Origin: CAVVFX01 sp963747535
GTDB taxonomy: Bacteria > Acidobacteriota > Terriglobia > Bryobacterales > Bryobacteraceae
DNA length: 64,000 nucleotides
Reading direction: 5' to 3'
Assembly: GCA_963747535.1 (NCBI GenBank)
Contig: CAVVFX010000003.1
Span: 248,001 to 312,000, forward strand
In this document: positions 34,107-43,488 of the stretch, piece by piece
How the letters are laid out: the number at the start of each line of letters is the position of its first letter
Position numbering within the stretch: position 1 is the stretch's first letter
Translations under genes and position numbers: made by a program
The notes under the pieces: generated by a model
What the model was told of the DNA's origin: nothing
Database searches by the model: none
What the model saw: the letters and a program-made list of their open reading frames with translations, nothing else

Positions 34107-36302
34107 TTAGAAAATCCGTCCCAACGTGAAATAGATCTTACGGTGCCCGCTTTCTCCAACCGCTCCTCCAATGAGTACCGGCCCAATGCGTGTTTCTACC
34201 ACCATGCCCGCATTGACATCCATCGCGGAATTCATCTGGGGGTTATCGTATATCTTCGCTCCTTCGAGGAAGGCGATCGCGTAGACCTTATTGCCCATAA
34301 ATGGATTCAGTTTTCCGACCTGTCGAATGTAGCCTGCCCGACCCAGGTAGTACTGGTCCGTCAGGACTTCATTGAGGCCATAGGCGCCTAGCCGAAGGGG
34401 GCCTCCGAGTAGGTATTGCGGTATGCCGGTCTGGTGATATCCGAGCGTGGACCCCCCGTTCACGGCGAGGAATATTGAACCGAGTTCGCCGGTCGGATGG
34501 AAATACGCTCCATTGAGTTGGGCGTTGGGAAAGGCACTGTTGGTGCCGGGAGCCGCGTCGAAGTATTGGAATGAAGTGGTGAGGTATTCGCCCGACCGGG
34601 GGATCAGCGGGCTGTCCAGACCGTCGAACGTGTAGGAGATCTCAGCGTCTCCATACCGTCCGCTCACGGTCGGAAGCTCCGGTGAACCGGTGTTAAGGGA
34701 TACCGCCTTGTAGCCTTCGTTGTATCCTACGCGAAATTCGCTATGCCTATTAAATTGATATCCGATATCGACAGTGGCGCCAGCCTGCTCGACCTGGTAG
34801 ACAGCAACCTGCTTGCCTCTCTGATAGAAGTCGACGGTGCCGGTGCTGGCGTTGATGGCCGGAGCAATGAACCACTTGCTCAGCGACGTGAACGGGTGAT
34901 AGAACTCAGAGTCCATGCCCCAAGTGCTGCCGAGAAGAATGTCACTGCGCCACTCGTTACGGTAGCCCCCGATATCCTGATATGTGATCCTCGCTCCCAG
35001 GCCAAATTGAATGTTGCTCAAGCCCGAGCCTTCGATAAAGACACCCGGCTTAAGGACAGGCGGTGCATACGGCTTTTGCACGGCGGTTATGACCAGACCA
35101 TCTTTGCTGTCCTGCTCCTCCATTTGATAGCTGAGCGCGGCAAAGCGCCCCATTCCCGTAATCCGCGTCAGGCGCCGCTCAATTTCAGTGGTATCCACTG
35201 GCTCACCGACAAGGGGCTGCAGCGAAGCCTCGATCTCCTCGTCCAGTTTCGGAGTCGCGCCTTTGACGGTAACGAACTGAGGCGTTGGAATCGTCAAGAT
35301 CCGGCGTTGTTGTTTCTGTGCGATGTACTGCTGCCAGGTTGGCTCGTCGACCGACAGCGTGGACAACATCCGTCGCTTTTTCTCGGCGCCCTGCACGCCC
35401 AAGTCGGCGATCTTGTCCCCGGAGTCGTAGTCGAGAGAGGTGTAACCGGCCAGGTTGACCGTGATCAGAATGTCAGCGGCCTCTATGTTGCGGCGCTCAT
35501 TGGCCGCGATCATCACTGATATGGTCTGCCCGAGCATGGTGAACATCGATGGGGATTCCTTCGGATCGAAGGGCTCCGTCGCCAGATAAACGGCAATCAC
35601 GATATCGGCGCCCATGGCCTTCACGACATCCACTGGAAGGTTATCGAGCAGGCCGCCGTCGGCATAAATCTTTCCATCGGCCATGACCGGCATGAATATC
35701 CCGGGCAGTGACATCGTGGAGCGAAGGGCATCGGGAAGAGAACCATCTTTGAAGACGTGCGAGGTGCCGGATTTCATTTCGGTTGCGACACATCTGAATG
35801 GTATAGGCAAATCGTCGAAGCTCTTCAGCCCCGCGTAGGGCAGTGCCGCGCGGTCGAGAATGTATTTCACCTGCTGTCCCGAATTGAGTCCACCCGGGGG
35901 CTGGAGACCATGTTTCAGGCCCATTTCGACATAATTCGGATAGGCACGGCTATCCTCTTTTCTGCGGAACGAGAGATCCTGATAAGGGATTTGCCCGCGC
36001 AATACGTCGTCCCAATTGACATTGCGCATGAGAGTGCGAATTTCGGCTGGGCTTTTCCCCGTCGCATAGAGACCTCCAACGAGTCCGCCCATGCTGGTTC
36101 CGGCTATGTAGTCGATCGGTATGTGATTCGCTTCGAACCACTCGAGCACGCCAACATGACCCAACCCGAGTGCGCCTCCTCCTTCGAGCGCGACGCCGAT
36201 CTTGGGCCGCTTGCCGCCCACCGAGTCAGCCGCCATGGCGAAGGAAGTCAGGGACAGCATCATCAGGATTCCCGCCGCAGTTTTCATTTTCCAGGACATC
36301 AT
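34107..36302 (-). CDS. PlpD-like patatin phospholipase with outer-membrane barrel
   Basis: 731 residues. Signal peptide about 1-24. Patatin domain about 34-330: oxyanion-hole GGGALGLGH (41-49), nucleophile Ser70 in GTSMG and catalytic Asp215 in DGG. A POTRA-like domain (about 340-405) and a C-terminal Omp85-type barrel (about 415-731, ending in Phe) follow. This is the type Vd autotransporter layout, in which the barrel exports its own lipase domain. The expected activity is phospholipase A or related lipid hydrolysis. GGAGAAAACG precedes the ATG at 36302. A 15-bp motif upstream is shared with the TPR gene. Confidence 0.9.
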   Translation of the reverse strand: MMSWKMKTAAGILMMLSLTSFAMAADSVGGKRPKIGVALEGGGALGLGHVGVLEWFEANHIPIDYIAGTSMGGLVGGLYATGKSPAEIRTLMRNVNWDDVLRGQIPYQDLSFRRKEDSRAYPNYVEMGLKHGLQPPGGLNSGQQVKYILDRAALPYAGLKSFDDLPIPFRCVATEMKSGTSHVFKDGSLPDALRSTMSLPGIFMPVMADGKIYADGGLLDNLPVDVVKAMGADIVIAVYLATEPFDPKESPSMFTMLGQTISVMIAANERRNIEAADILITVNLAGYTSLDYDSGDKIADLGVQGAEKKRRMLSTLSVDEPTWQQYIAQKQQRRILTIPTPQFVTVKGATPKLDEEIEASLQPLVGEPVDTTEIERRLTRITGMGRFAALSYQMEEQDSKDGLVITAVQKPYAPPVLKPGVFIEGSGLSNIQFGLGARITYQDIGGYRNEWRSDILLGSTWGMDSEFYHPFTSLSKWFIAPAINASTGTVDFYQRGKQVAVYQVEQAGATVDIGYQFNRHSEFRVGYNEGYKAVSLNTGSPELPTVSGRYGDAEISYTFDGLDSPLIPRSGEYLTTSFQYFDAAPGTNSAFPNAQLNGAYFHPTGELGSIFLAVNGGSTLGYHQTGIPQYLLGGPLRLGAYGLNEVLTDQYYLGRAGYIRQVGKLNPFMGNKVYAIAFLEGAKIYDNPQMNSAMDVNAGMVVETRIGPVLIGGAVGESGHRKIYFTLGRIF

Positions 36303-36459
36303 CGTTTTCTCCTTGTTCAGGTCGGTTTACTCGGGAATGCGGACGGCGGACGTGGCCCGGCACCCTTGTCGCTAACGAGGCAAACGGGTGCCGGGGCAAG
36401 AACCGGAAGATCACATCTCACGGTATCGACGGCGTGATGATGCCATCCAGGATCAAGTT

Positions 36460-36474
36460 GACGCAAAGAATCTT
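36460..36474 (-). promoter_or_regulatory. 15-bp motif upstream of the patatin gene
   Basis: gacgcaaagaatctt (minus strand aagattctttgcgtc) lies 158 bases upstream of the patatin start. The identical 15-mer lies 72 bases upstream of the TPR gene. Downstream sequence is also similar (cggaaagggcgcacggg versus cgggaacgggcgcgcaa). It could be a shared regulatory site, or a copied segment. Confidence 0.4.
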
Positions 36475-36575
36475 CCTGCCCGGAAAGGGCGCACGGGCAG
36501 AAAGGATTTCCTCTCGATTCGGGAACGGGTGCACTCGCGGCCAGGCGCGCTTCGCGGGTCTAGCTGAGGATAGGG

Positions 36576-37379
36576 CTAATGGGATAAGGCTACTGCATTC
36601 TTCCGGTCATACTGATTGACGAAGTTGAGCCAGTCAATCGCAAGTGCGCGATCTTCCTGCTCTCCAGAGTCCAGGTATGTCTGGATCTCGAATCTCGCCC
36701 TTTCCGAATCACCCTGCGCCATGAGGACGCGCCCGGAGAGCAGGTGGGCCAGTGGATATTTGTCACGCGCTCGTTCGAGACACAGAAGAGCTTCCCCGGT
36801 GAATTTGTGTTCCTCTACCAGCACCACACCGAGAATCATGCTGAGCTGGGCGCTCTTCGGATCCAGATCCAGTGCCCCACGAGCGGCACGTTCGGCCTCA
36901 CCATACTGGTTAGTCAATACGTAGCCAACCGTAAGGTTCGTGAACAGGATTGGGCTGCGTGGATCGATTTTGATGGCTTCCTCCAGCTGTTCGATGCCCT
37001 TTTCGGCCTTTGACGAATCGAAGTATGCGATAGCCAGGTTATTGCGTGCGGCGACAAATTCAGGATCGATCAGGATTGCCTGTTTGAAGTGACTGACCGC
37101 CTCATCCATCCGATTTTTAACACGTGCTTTTTCTGCCTTCTCCATTTCTTTTCGCGCTTTTGCAGGGACCTTATGACTCAGTTCCTGGACCGTGACGATG
37201 TTGGAGGCAACGGCGTGCGCGGGTGAATTCGAAGTCGCCGCGGTGTCGTTCAGGTTTGGAGGTTGCAAAGTAGCGTGGCTGCGGTCCCATATCGCCAGGG
37301 TGCGGTCATTGTTCTGTTGTCCGAAGAGAGCGAACGCGGTGAAAAGGATTGCCGCAAGCCCTCTGAAAATGTGACTCAT
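36576..37379 (-). CDS. Secreted tetratricopeptide-repeat protein
   Basis: 267 residues. Signal peptide about 1-20 (ending LFGQ). After a disordered stretch, about five TPR units follow (about 80-240), for example DEAVSHFKQAILIDPEFVAARNNL and EKGIEQLEEAIKIDPRSPIL. TPRs act as protein-protein scaffolds; with a signal peptide this one would work in the periplasm. It lies between the patatin and kinase genes, all on the minus strand. Confidence 0.85.
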   Translation of the reverse strand: MSHIFRGLAAILFTAFALFGQQNNDRTLAIWDRSHATLQPPNLNDTAATSNSPAHAVASNIVTVQELSHKVPAKARKEMEKAEKARVKNRMDEAVSHFKQAILIDPEFVAARNNLAIAYFDSSKAEKGIEQLEEAIKIDPRSPILFTNLTVGYVLTNQYGEAERAARGALDLDPKSAQLSMILGVVLVEEHKFTGEALLCLERARDKYPLAHLLSGRVLMAQGDSERARFEIQTYLDSGEQEDRALAIDWLNFVNQYDRKNAVALSH

Positions 37380-37450
37380 TTTATTTTCTCCAGTCAGTCA
37401 CAAAGCAAGCCCAACTGTCTGTGCGTGGTGATGAGGTTGAAAGTAAAATG

Positions 37451-37465
37451 GACGCAAAGAATCTT
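37451..37465 (-). promoter_or_regulatory. 15-bp motif upstream of the TPR gene
   Basis: gacgcaaagaatctt, identical to 36460-36474, here 72 bases upstream of the TPR gene start. It lies in the 130-base gap after the sensor kinase stop. Confidence 0.4.
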
Positions 37466-37509
37466 TTTCAGTACGGGAACGGGCGCGCAATTCCCCGGAA
37501 TTTCGCAGG

Positions 37510-39600
37510 CTATTTGGGATAGGGCTGCAGGTTTTCCGGCGCTACCGCAGCCGGCAGGAGTATCGCGAAGGACGTGCCTTCTCCGGGGCGGCTGTGGACG
37601 GATAGGACTCCTCCGCTTTGCCTCACGATTCCGTAGACTGTGGCGAGTCCCAGGCCGGTCCCTTTCCCCGAAGGCTTGGTAGTGAAGAAAGGGTCGAACA
37701 TGCGTGCCTGAACTTCTTCGCTCATGCCGACACCGGTATCAGTTACCGTGAGCCGGACATACGGTGTGGCCTCCAGGCAGGCCATGCCGTACTCCGCTAT
37801 CTCATTCATGCCGGCATTCCCGGTAGCGATTGCCAGTCTTCCCCCGTCCGGCATCGCATCGCGGGCATTGGCGGCCAGATTCATGAGCACCCGCTCAAGC
37901 TGGGCAGGGTCCGCGTTGACGGGAAGGAGGGAGGTATCGAGTTGCAGGTCCAATACGATTTCCCGACCCACCAGGCTGCGGATGACCGGTTCGGCAGCGG
38001 CCACGATGGAGTTCAAATTCAAAATGACCGGCCGGAGACGCTGCTGGCGTCCGACTGTGAGCAACTGCTCGGTCAGTCCGCGACAGCGCAGTGCGGCAGC
38101 GTCAATTGCTGACAGGCTTCTATGCGAAGGCTCGAATTCGCTGCTTTCAAGGAGAAGAATTGAGGTCTCGCCAATAATTACCGTTAGCAGATTGTTGAAA
38201 TCGTGGGCCACGCCGGCGGCCATGCGCTCGATGCCTTCCAGTTTCTGAGCTTGCCGTACCTGCGCTTCGACGGCCCTCTGAGCAGTGACATCCGTACCGA
38301 TCGCGGCAATGCCCTGCACGCCGCCATCTGCGTCCAGCAGGAGTGCGGTATCCCAGGAAACCAGGCGGGGGATGCCTTCCACACACAGAACAGGGCCCTC
38401 CAGATGGGCGGTCGTAGGACCGGAACCCCCGTGGAGGAGGGCAGTTTTCCAACGATCGCGGCTCTCCTGGTCTGCGAGCACTTCGAACCAATTTCTGGCG
38501 GCCAACCCTGCTCTCGACCAGCGGCCCAGTTGAAGCAGGGCATCGTTGGCGAATAGAAGCTTACCTGCCGGATCCACCACGACAGCCGGCAACTGCAAAC
38601 GTTCCAGCATCTCGCGGCACCGCCGCTCGGAAGCCTCGAGGGCCAGTTCGGCCCTTTTCAACTCGGTGACGTCGCGCACGGTGCCCCACATGCGCCGCAG
38701 TTCGCCGTTCTCCACGATGCCCAACTGGCTCCGCAGCCGGTACATGCGCCGGCCGCGCGTGTCGAGCGGCGAGGTCTCAAACACCGCTGAACGGTATTCA
38801 GAACGGATTGCCAATCGCAGTTCTTCAATCAGTCGTGCGTCTTCCCGTGGAGCGATGGTGTCGAAACGAGCGCCGATCAGTTCCTCGGCCGACGAGGCGC
38901 CGACAAGCCGGGCGAGCGCCTCATTGCACTCCGCCAGGTAACCGTAGCGATAAATCCTCTCGATCTGTTCGTCTTCATCGAGATGCACGGGGATGGGTTT
39001 CTCGAACTCGACCCGCCACATGGCGTCCATGCTGGAGGCGACGAAGGCGCGGTGACGTTCATTCGCCCTGCTAAGCGCGTCGAAATCGCACTTCCGCTCG
39101 AGTTCGGCGGCAGCTCGCGCGGTGAAGACCTCCAGAACCGACTTGGCAACTTCAGCATCGGCCAATCGTTTGCGGTAGACAGCCGCCAGAATTCCGAGAG
39201 CCTGGCCGGTCGAGTCGCTCAGGCGATATCCCACATAGGCTTGGGCACGCAGCCGCTCCAGGTTCCGGTCCAGCGGGAACAGATCGGTCACCTGTTCGGG
39301 GCACACGAAGTTGCCTTCGGTCAGTACGTGAGCGGTTGCCGTACCGGGAATGTCCTGTTGAAAGTTCTCGGCCCACTTGCCGTTCGAGCAAACCGCTAGT
39401 GTGTCCATCCGGTTAACGGCGCCGTTGATCACTTCGCAGATATATACACAATCGGCGCCGAGCGCATCCGCGATGTGCTTCACCAGGGACTGGAAGAAGT
39501 CGTTGCCGAGGGTGGACGAAACCTTCTGGGTGATCCGTAGCACCTTCTGGCGCTCAGCAACTTCGGCGCGGAGGCGTCTTTGCGAACGAGTTGCATTCAT
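37510..39600 (-). CDS. GAF/PAS sensor histidine kinase
   Basis: 696 residues, soluble. An N-terminal GAF domain (about 15-165, starting FFQSLVKHIADALGADCVYI) is followed by two PAS domains (about 185-325 and 335-455). The core has HisKA GVAHDFNNLLTVIIGE with His466, then HATPase_c with NLAANARDAMPDGG, DTGVGMSEE and GTGLGLATVYGIV. No receiver domain, and no response regulator is adjacent, so it is an orphan kinase. The GAF domain could bind a small ligand, but no cofactor residue can be named. The start follows weak ribosome-site sequence. Confidence 0.9.
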   Translation of the reverse strand: MNATRSQRRLRAEVAERQKVLRITQKVSSTLGNDFFQSLVKHIADALGADCVYICEVINGAVNRMDTLAVCSNGKWAENFQQDIPGTATAHVLTEGNFVCPEQVTDLFPLDRNLERLRAQAYVGYRLSDSTGQALGILAAVYRKRLADAEVAKSVLEVFTARAAAELERKCDFDALSRANERHRAFVASSMDAMWRVEFEKPIPVHLDEDEQIERIYRYGYLAECNEALARLVGASSAEELIGARFDTIAPREDARLIEELRLAIRSEYRSAVFETSPLDTRGRRMYRLRSQLGIVENGELRRMWGTVRDVTELKRAELALEASERRCREMLERLQLPAVVVDPAGKLLFANDALLQLGRWSRAGLAARNWFEVLADQESRDRWKTALLHGGSGPTTAHLEGPVLCVEGIPRLVSWDTALLLDADGGVQGIAAIGTDVTAQRAVEAQVRQAQKLEGIERMAAGVAHDFNNLLTVIIGETSILLLESSEFEPSHRSLSAIDAAALRCRGLTEQLLTVGRQQRLRPVILNLNSIVAAAEPVIRSLVGREIVLDLQLDTSLLPVNADPAQLERVLMNLAANARDAMPDGGRLAIATGNAGMNEIAEYGMACLEATPYVRLTVTDTGVGMSEEVQARMFDPFFTTKPSGKGTGLGLATVYGIVRQSGGVLSVHSRPGEGTSFAILLPAAVAPENLQPYPK

Positions 39601-40178
39601 TTGGGAAACACTCCAAGCGCCGGCGGCGGACTGGCGCAGTCCTGTGGAGGTGGGATGTTTCCGCTGCCCAGACGACTCAGGATTTTTTGGACTGGCCGCG
39701 CTGAATCAGGTCCGTCCGGGGCTGGAGTGGCCCGGACACTCCCCTTCGGCTGACCCTGTAGTTCGAGATCACGGTAGCCAAAAAACAAAATAAAACCATC
39801 GCCATCCGTTCTCATTGTGTGGACGAGGGCCAGCCAACGCGAAGCAGTTCCGGCGCCTACGCGAACCCCAGAAAGATCGATCCAGGAGATTTTGGGATGT
39901 GAAAAACCTGTTCGCCTGTCAACGCTTGCCGTGGCTTTCGGCCTGTGAGCGTTCCAATACCATCGCCTGGTTCATTTCGCATTGGCATTCCGCTTTCTCG
40001 TAGAGAGAAGGAGTGACGGATTGCCTTAACGGGCCGGCTTCGGCCGACATTATTAAACTTTCTGGGCTCCCACCTCCTCGGTGAGTAACCCGACGGTCCT
40101 GCTCGTCCACGAGCAGGACATTTCGTCTTCACTCGTGGTACATTATCGGCATGGCAGGGAGGCGCTGCCTGATGCCGT
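39601..40178. other. Divergent intergenic region with a strong dyad
   Basis: 578 bases between the divergent sensor kinase and VWFA genes; both promoters should lie here. The clearest feature is the dyad at 40096-40119. No gene is supported; short frames lack ribosome sites. Confidence 0.55.
40096..40119. promoter_or_regulatory. 11-bp perfect dyad upstream of the VWFA gene
   Basis: gtcctgctcgt (40096-40106) and acgagcaggac (40109-40119) are exact inverse complements separated by 2 bases. It lies 60 bases before the VWFA ATG. A near-perfect palindrome with almost no loop is more like a dimer-binding operator than an RNA hairpin, but it may be another member of the hairpin repeats. Confidence 0.45.
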
Positions 40179-41210
40179 ATGACCATACTCCTGGAAGTTC
40201 CGCCGAAAACGTCCCGGTGGCGGGGCAAAAAGAACTCCCCGCTTCTCGTCAGTTTCCTCGCAGTTACAGTTTCTGCCACAGTTGTTTCCGGACTATTTCT
40301 CACCACGCTGCCTGTAGCTCGTGCGAGCGACGGCGACGGTGAACCGACCGTTTCGATAACGCCTCGTGTTTCACGCCGCGCCGTGGAACTAAAGAACCGG
40401 CCGGGCTCGATTCGCGTGGATGTCAACCTGGTTCTGATTCCGGTGACCGTCACCGATTCCTACGAGCGACCAGTGATGGGACTGCGGAAGTCGGACTTTC
40501 ATCTTTTCGAAGAAGGAGTGGAGCAGGAAATTTCTCAGTTCTTCCGCGACGAGGCGCCGATTTCTGTGGGGATCGTGTTCGACGCCAGCAAAAGTATGAA
40601 CAAGAAGATGAACGAGTCCCGGGAGGCAGTGCGGCAATTCCTCAAGATGAGCATGCCGGGGGACGAGTTCTTCCTGATGAAGTTCAGCGATGCCCCGGAG
40701 CAGGTGTGCGATTTTACCACCGAGACAAAAGACATCGAGGACACCCTGCCCTCCATTCAGGCCGACGGCTGGACGTCGTTGTACGATGCCATCTCCCTAG
40801 GGGTCAATAAGATCAAGCACGCCAGGCATGGGCGCAAGGTCCTGCTGGTTCTGTCTGACGGCGGCGACAACAACAGCCGCTTCACTGAGCATGCGATTCT
40901 CGACTTCGTAAAGGAAGCCGACGTCCGTATTTTCTCTATCTCCATACTGGAAAGGTCGCATACGCTCGAAGCCATCGCCGAGGAGAGTGGCGGCCGTGCG
41001 TTCCGTGTCCGCAAACTGGACGAACTTCCCGAAATGGCTGCCAAAGTGAGCGCGGAACTCCACAGCGAGTATGTGCTGGGTTATGCGCCGGCGGAGCGGC
41101 CGGTCGACGGAAAATATCGAAAATTGAAGGTGCAATTGGCGCCTCAAGCCAACGGCACCCCGCAGTTGCACACCTCCTGGAAACGCGGCTATTACAGCCC
41201 GGCACCCTAA
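40179..41210 (+). CDS. VWFA-related domain protein, acidobacterial type
   Basis: 343 residues. A basic N-terminus and hydrophobic segment (about 22-47, ending ARA) form a signal peptide or anchor. The linker PGSIRVDVNLVLIPVTVTD and MGLRKSDFHLFEEG lead into a von Willebrand A domain (about 125-300). Its metal-ion site motif is DASKS (DxSxS), followed by LLVLSDGGDNN. The C-terminus has SEYVLGYAPAERPVDGKYRK, typical of the VWFA-related family abundant in Acidobacteria. The role is probably protein-protein contact outside the cytoplasm. Start has no strong ribosome site. Confidence 0.88.
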   Translation: MTILLEVPPKTSRWRGKKNSPLLVSFLAVTVSATVVSGLFLTTLPVARASDGDGEPTVSITPRVSRRAVELKNRPGSIRVDVNLVLIPVTVTDSYERPVMGLRKSDFHLFEEGVEQEISQFFRDEAPISVGIVFDASKSMNKKMNESREAVRQFLKMSMPGDEFFLMKFSDAPEQVCDFTTETKDIEDTLPSIQADGWTSLYDAISLGVNKIKHARHGRKVLLVLSDGGDNNSRFTEHAILDFVKEADVRIFSISILERSHTLEAIAEESGGRAFRVRKLDELPEMAAKVSAELHSEYVLGYAPAERPVDGKYRKLKVQLAPQANGTPQLHTSWKRGYYSPAP

Positions 41211-41286
41211 CTACTCCGGCTGAGAATGGCCGCGCCTTGGGTGTTGCGGCGAAGGGCGTCGGACGCCCCCGCGCTCCTAGCGAATT

Positions 41287-41688
41287 CTACTGCTTCGCGG
41301 CCGGAGTCGAAACCTTAGTTGGTTTTACGCCGGTCTTCTTGGCATTTTTCTCTGGAATTGACATCGGGATCCAGTACCCCTGGTCCCCGGCGATCGAGAT
41401 GTTTTTCATGATCAGCTTGTCGCCGTACTTCGAAAACGTCACATCAGTTGCTGTCGGAACGACCTCGTGCGGGTCCGCCTCGAACATCACGGAAGGTGAG
41501 CCCGAAACGGCTGCGCACTCGAATGTGCCTTCATCGCCGTCCATTAGCCGGAGCGTGTAGGATCCGGCGGGAAGGGTTGTCCCGGCCACGACGAATGGGG
41601 TTGTCGTAGTGAACTTCAGAGTGAACTGCTGCGCCGACAGGATACCGACAGTCAGCAACATCGCACAGACCATCAAAATCTTTCTCAT
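41287..41688 (-). CDS. Small secreted protein of unknown function
   Basis: 133 residues. Signal peptide about 1-20 (ending ILSAQ). The mature part is a predicted beta sandwich (FTLKFTTTTPFVVAGTTLPAGSYTLRLMDG) with a Lys/Thr-rich tail. The PAGSYTLRL pattern is common in small acidobacterial secreted proteins. AAGGATTCCAAT precedes the ATG. Convergent with the VWFA gene. Confidence 0.7.
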   Translation of the reverse strand: MRKILMVCAMLLTVGILSAQQFTLKFTTTTPFVVAGTTLPAGSYTLRLMDGDEGTFECAAVSGSPSVMFEADPHEVVPTATDVTFSKYGDKLIMKNISIAGDQGYWIPMSIPEKNAKKTGVKPTKVSTPAAKQ

Positions 41689-41917
41689 ATTGGAATCCTT
41701 TTTTTAAATTTCGACCCGATTGGTTCCCGCTGTAGTCTTAAAACCTGGCTCGCCGACGTGACTGCAACGGCCGCCACGCGTTTTGTCAGTGCAAGGATGT
41801 CAGGTGGAGAGGCGTGGATGTAAAAAAATCACCTGCGCGACCAGAGCCCCCGAATCGCGCCGGGAGCTAATCATTAAAAATGAGCCATGGCTCCCCGGCT
41901 AGCATCCCGTGGTATGC

Positions 41918-42541
41918 ATGGAAGCGTTTGAAAAGAGATTGTGGGAAGACTCCCTGGTGACGCGTCTCCAGTTGCGGGAAGATGGCGCGATCGAAGAGCT
42001 GATGCAGGCTTATTCGGCTCGTCTGCGCCGCATCGTGCTGGGTATGGTTCGCAATCCGAGTGATGCCGATGACGTCGTGCACGTGTCGCTATGGAAGGCC
42101 TATCAATCCATCCGGGAATACCGCCGCACGGCAGCATTGTATACGTGGTTGGTGAGTATTGCGAGAAATGAGTGCCTCGCGCTGATCCGCAAGCAGAGGG
42201 TTAACCTGGTCTCCCTGGACGAGGCGAAGGAAATCAGTTCGGGCTTCCCGAAGACTCCGGAGCAGATGGTGATCCGGGAAGAAATCGTCCGTCTTTGCCT
42301 GGACTGCGTGGGGAAGCTTCGTCCGGGAATCCGCACCATCATGATCATGCGCCTGATCGAAGACCGCAGCCATGAGGGGATCGCAGCCCAGTTGAAAATC
42401 TCAGTGAACGCCGTAAAGGTCCGATACCATCGTGGATTCAAGACACTCTGCGGGCTGGTTACCAGGAGATTGGCGCGACCGGCCTCGACGTTGGCGCGCC
42501 AGGGCGCAACCAGGGGAATGACGCGTCCAACCGCTCCCTGA
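41918..42541 (+). CDS. ECF-type RNA polymerase sigma factor
   Basis: 207 residues. Region 2 (about 25-95) contains RLRRIVLGMVRNPSDADDVVHVSLWKAY and TWLVSIARNECLALIRKQ. Region 4 (about 130-180) contains LRPGIRTIMIMRLIEDRSHEGIAAQLKISVNAVKVRYHRG. A basic tail follows. It would direct polymerase to a regulon, often envelope stress. No anti-sigma gene is adjacent, which is unusual for this class. ATG 41918 is used; a GTG three codons upstream is also possible. The 296 bases after the stop hold no gene I can support. Confidence 0.88.
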   Translation: MEAFEKRLWEDSLVTRLQLREDGAIEELMQAYSARLRRIVLGMVRNPSDADDVVHVSLWKAYQSIREYRRTAALYTWLVSIARNECLALIRKQRVNLVSLDEAKEISSGFPKTPEQMVIREEIVRLCLDCVGKLRPGIRTIMIMRLIEDRSHEGIAAQLKISVNAVKVRYHRGFKTLCGLVTRRLARPASTLARQGATRGMTRPTAP

Positions 42542-42837
42542 GGGTCGCAGTTCTCGAGGGACAGATTGATACGCCGACGCCCGCGGCCATTACGACGGCG
42601 AGCGCCGGCTACCGAAGCACACCCCCTGCAGGGGTGACATGTACGCATCCCACAGAGACGTAGAAGCGATTCAGCGCCTCTGGTGCTTGAGGCTCATGAC
42701 GGTTGCGCCACATGGGCCGGGGCCAGCGCCCTGCAGGACGGCTGGCCTCGGGATCGTGTCTGTGTCGGCCTCGGATAGGAACGGTCGCACCGAACCGGTC
42801 AGCGAATATCTGAACTGGTTCGGCGAACCGGGGAGGG

Positions 42838-43488
42838 TCATTTTTCGTCCTTGGCTACGATCAACTCGTTGAAAACGCCGAAGGTCAGAGGGGCACCCTT
42901 GGCCACCACGTCCGCTACCGTGAAATCGAAGGAATTGTCGACGACACCGTAGAGCGTGACTTCTCCGTTCTTTACGATGATCCGGATGGCATGATAGCCG
43001 ATGGGCGGATCATTCGTGATTCCCACGGCTGCGCGCGTCGGTGACATAAAGCGGTTGGGACCCCGGTTTGAAGTGTATTTGGCGAGAGAGGGGTTCGAGT
43101 AAATGCGCGCGTAGACGCTGGCGCGGATGCGGTCGTCATTCCCCGAGAGCGGCAGAACCTCGATCTCGTTTTTCACATCTCCCGCGCCGTTGACGCGCTT
43201 CACGGCATCGAGGGCCGCCGACTTGAGGGTCGGGCGGGAAGCAAAGCCTCGCAGCACTACTCCCTTTTCGGTGATGCCGAACCACAGATAATCGAACACC
43301 CCGTACTGGGTGAGTCCCCCGAGTGCCTTGCGCACGCCGGTGACCAGCGCTTCTATTTTCGGGTCCGTTTCAGTTGCGGCTGGGGCCTTGGGATCCGCGG
43401 CCCTGGCCAGAGGCGCGCCCCCGAATACCAGGCCCGCCAAGGTGAGTACCGCTGTTGACATAGCTACCGCCGTCGAATTACGTTTCAT
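42838..43488 (-). CDS. Secreted double-BON-domain protein
   Basis: 216 residues. Signal peptide about 1-27 (ending LARAA). Two BON-type domains can be read: about 43-105 (YLWFGITEKGVVLRGFASRP, then AALDAVKRVNGAGDVKNEIEVL) and about 113-205 (RIRASVYARIYSN, ending IRIIVKNGEVTLYGVVDNSF). BON domains bind phospholipids and act in the envelope. The start at 43488 is chosen because AAAGGAGAAATTTGCT precedes it; the longer open frame upstream lacks protein character. Confidence 0.87.
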   Translation of the reverse strand: MKRNSTAVAMSTAVLTLAGLVFGGAPLARAADPKAPAATETDPKIEALVTGVRKALGGLTQYGVFDYLWFGITEKGVVLRGFASRPTLKSAALDAVKRVNGAGDVKNEIEVLPLSGNDDRIRASVYARIYSNPSLAKYTSNRGPNRFMSPTRAAVGITNDPPIGYHAIRIIVKNGEVTLYGVVDNSFDFTVADVVAKGAPLTFGVFNELIVAKDEK

